Positions 59,238 to 59,939 of a stretch of DNA of 59,939 bases are shown piece by piece (the first letter of the stretch is position 1; each line of letters opens with the position of its first letter). The stretch is from Burkholderiales bacterium. Lineage in GTDB: Bacteria; Pseudomonadota; Gammaproteobacteria; Burkholderiales; Burkholderiaceae_E. The notes beneath the pieces were generated by a model that did not search any database, was not told where the DNA came from, and saw only the letters and a program-made list of their open reading frames with translations. The stretch spans positions 1 to 59,939 of the forward strand of contig JADCHE010000098.1 of NCBI GenBank assembly GCA_020248665.1, read 5' to 3'. Position numbers and translations under genes: made by a program.

Positions 59238-59266
59238 TTGACGCTCCCGGACCCTTCGATTAAGTT
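59238..59266 (+). promoter_or_regulatory. Rightward promoter of the dihydrodipicolinate-synthase-family gene
   Basis: TTGACG (59238-59243), a 17-bp spacer and TAAGTT (59261-59266; weak, 3/6), running directly into operator C. The -35 is good; the -10 is the poorest of the set. Confidence 0.5.
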
Positions 59267-59279
59267 AACCGGATGGTTA
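59266..59279. promoter_or_regulatory. Operator C: TAACC-GGAT-GGTTA
   Basis: A perfect 5-bp inverted repeat with a 4-bp spacer, same arms and spacing as operator A, 27 bp before the ATG of the lyase-family gene. It overlaps the last base of the -10, so binding would block transcription. Confidence 0.75.
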
Positions 59280-59306
59280 CAAGCGCTGCACGATAGCACG
59301 GCACCG

Positions 59307-59939
59307 ATGGCGCTGCACCGCTCGGAGCTGCTCCCGGACGTGCTCGCGCTGCTGCGCCGGGGCACGGTGATCCCCGCCCATCCGCTCGCGCTCGACGCGT
59401 CGCGCAGGCTCGATGCGCGACGCCAACGGGCACTGACGCGGTACTACGTCGACGCCGGCGCCGGCGGTCTCGCCGTCGGGGTGCACGCGACCCAGTTCGC
59501 GATCCGCGAGGTCGGACTCTACGAACCGGTGCTGCGGCTTGCGATCGAGTCGGCACGCGCTTGGACGCGGCGGCCCGTGGTGATGATCGCCGGCCTGTCG
59601 GGCCGCACCGCGCAGGCGGTCGCCGAGGCGCGGACCGCGGTCGCGCTCGGCTACCACTGCGGCATGCTCTCGCTCGCGCCGATGAAGGGCGAGCCGGTCG
59701 ACGCGCTGGTCGCGCACTGCGCGGCGGTCGCGGCCGAGATCCCGCTGGTGGGCTTCTACCTTCAGACGGCGGTCGGCGGCATCCCGCTGCCCGCGGCGTT
59801 CTGGCAGCGCTTCGCCGCGATCGACAACGTCGTCGCGATCAAGATCGCGCCCTTCGACCGCTACGCGACGCTCGACGTCGCGCGCGGCGTCGTCGCCGCC
59901 GGCGCCGACGAGCGCGTGACGCTCTACACCGGCAACGAC
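59307..59939 (+). CDS. Dihydrodipicolinate synthase/N-acetylneuraminate lyase-family protein (3' partial)
   Basis: The first 211 residues of a Schiff-base TIM-barrel lyase; the frame is still open at the window edge. It has VIPAHPLALDASRRLDARRQ, then AGGLAVGVHATQF. The catalytic Tyr lies in VGFYLQTAVGG (about residue 150), and the Schiff-base Lys in VAIKIAPFDRYAT (about residue 173). The family's substrate-loop Thr-Thr is replaced (HATQF), so it is not a standard DapA; a sugar-acid or related aldolase/dehydratase is more likely. Operator C places it in the same predicted regulon as the Gfo/Idh/MocA-DUF993 operon at 46.5-49.8 kb. Confidence 0.9.
   Translation, partial: MALHRSELLPDVLALLRRGTVIPAHPLALDASRRLDARRQRALTRYYVDAGAGGLAVGVHATQFAIREVGLYEPVLRLAIESARAWTRRPVVMIAGLSGRTAQAVAEARTAVALGYHCGMLSLAPMKGEPVDALVAHCAAVAAEIPLVGFYLQTAVGGIPLPAAFWQRFAAIDNVVAIKIAPFDRYATLDVARGVVAAGADERVTLYTGND

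Noticed and set aside
1-59939. tRNA, rRNA, CRISPR arrays, insertion sequences, phage or integrase genes
   Set aside because: Looked for by eye on both strands; none recognised. A covariance-model search would be needed to exclude small RNAs.

Overview
The window is a very GC-rich stretch (mostly G/C at third codon positions) of a bacterial chromosome. Gene content and order point to a betaproteobacterium of the order Burkholderiales: dat-ybeD-lipB-lipA downstream of a PBP5-type carboxypeptidase, argS-SPOR-dsbA, rsmI divergent from lpoA-yraN-BON lipoprotein, a BirA without a DNA-binding domain, and DUF4148-type small secreted proteins. No rRNA, tRNA, CRISPR array, transposase or integrase was seen. 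The first and last genes are cut by the window edges.

Layout. 1-5.8 kb: transport genes (oligopeptide-type ABC ATPase, Na+/H+ antiporter-like protein, MFS permease, and a convergent solute-binding protein). 5.9-15.7 kb: housekeeping genes (birA, VanZ-like protein, thioredoxin-like ferredoxin, alpha/beta hydrolase, two tandem paralogues of unknown function, dacA, dat, ybeD, lipB, lipA), with an arginase gene inserted on the opposite strand. 15.7-29.5 kb: envelope and housekeeping genes (TlpA-like protein, M48 protease + LemA, BON lipoprotein, yraN, lpoA, rsmI, rlpA, BtuF-like protein, SDR, dsbA, SPOR protein, argS, glyoxalase-like protein).

29.5-42.1 kb is an accessory oxidation region. A Tat/lipoprotein nitroreductase-like gene and a marR gene lie behind a promoter whose spacer is a perfect 14-bp palindrome. 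A cytochrome P450-SDR-cyclase operon follows. A seven-gene minus-strand operon then runs alcohol dehydrogenase, ABC importer (binding protein, ATPase, permease), SDR, 2Fe-2S ferredoxin, CYP153-type P450. It faces a tetR gene across a consensus-like promoter and a TTAATTC-N4-GAATTAA operator. The likely job is uptake and stepwise oxidation of a hydroxylatable substrate.

42.1-46.5 kb holds small secreted or envelope proteins (DUF4148-like, DsbA-like lipoprotein, a duplicated-domain protein, META lipoprotein, YbjQ-like) and a broken Crp-family gene. 46.5-53 kb is a divergent catabolic locus: TIM-barrel isomerase, DUF993 aldolase-like and Gfo/Idh/MocA dehydrogenase on one side; MetE-like, NAD-epimerase-like and GNAT genes on the other. 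53-59.1 kb has a GGDEF cyclase, then a minus-strand operon (NMT1-type binding protein, DUF2855, plsB). The window ends inside a dihydrodipicolinate-synthase-family gene.

The most interesting signal is an inverted repeat, TAACC-N4-GGTTA. It sits at or just after the predicted -10 of three promoters: the divergent pair at 49.9 kb and the lyase gene at 59.2 kb. This suggests one unseen repressor ties these genes into a single regulon for an unidentified substrate.
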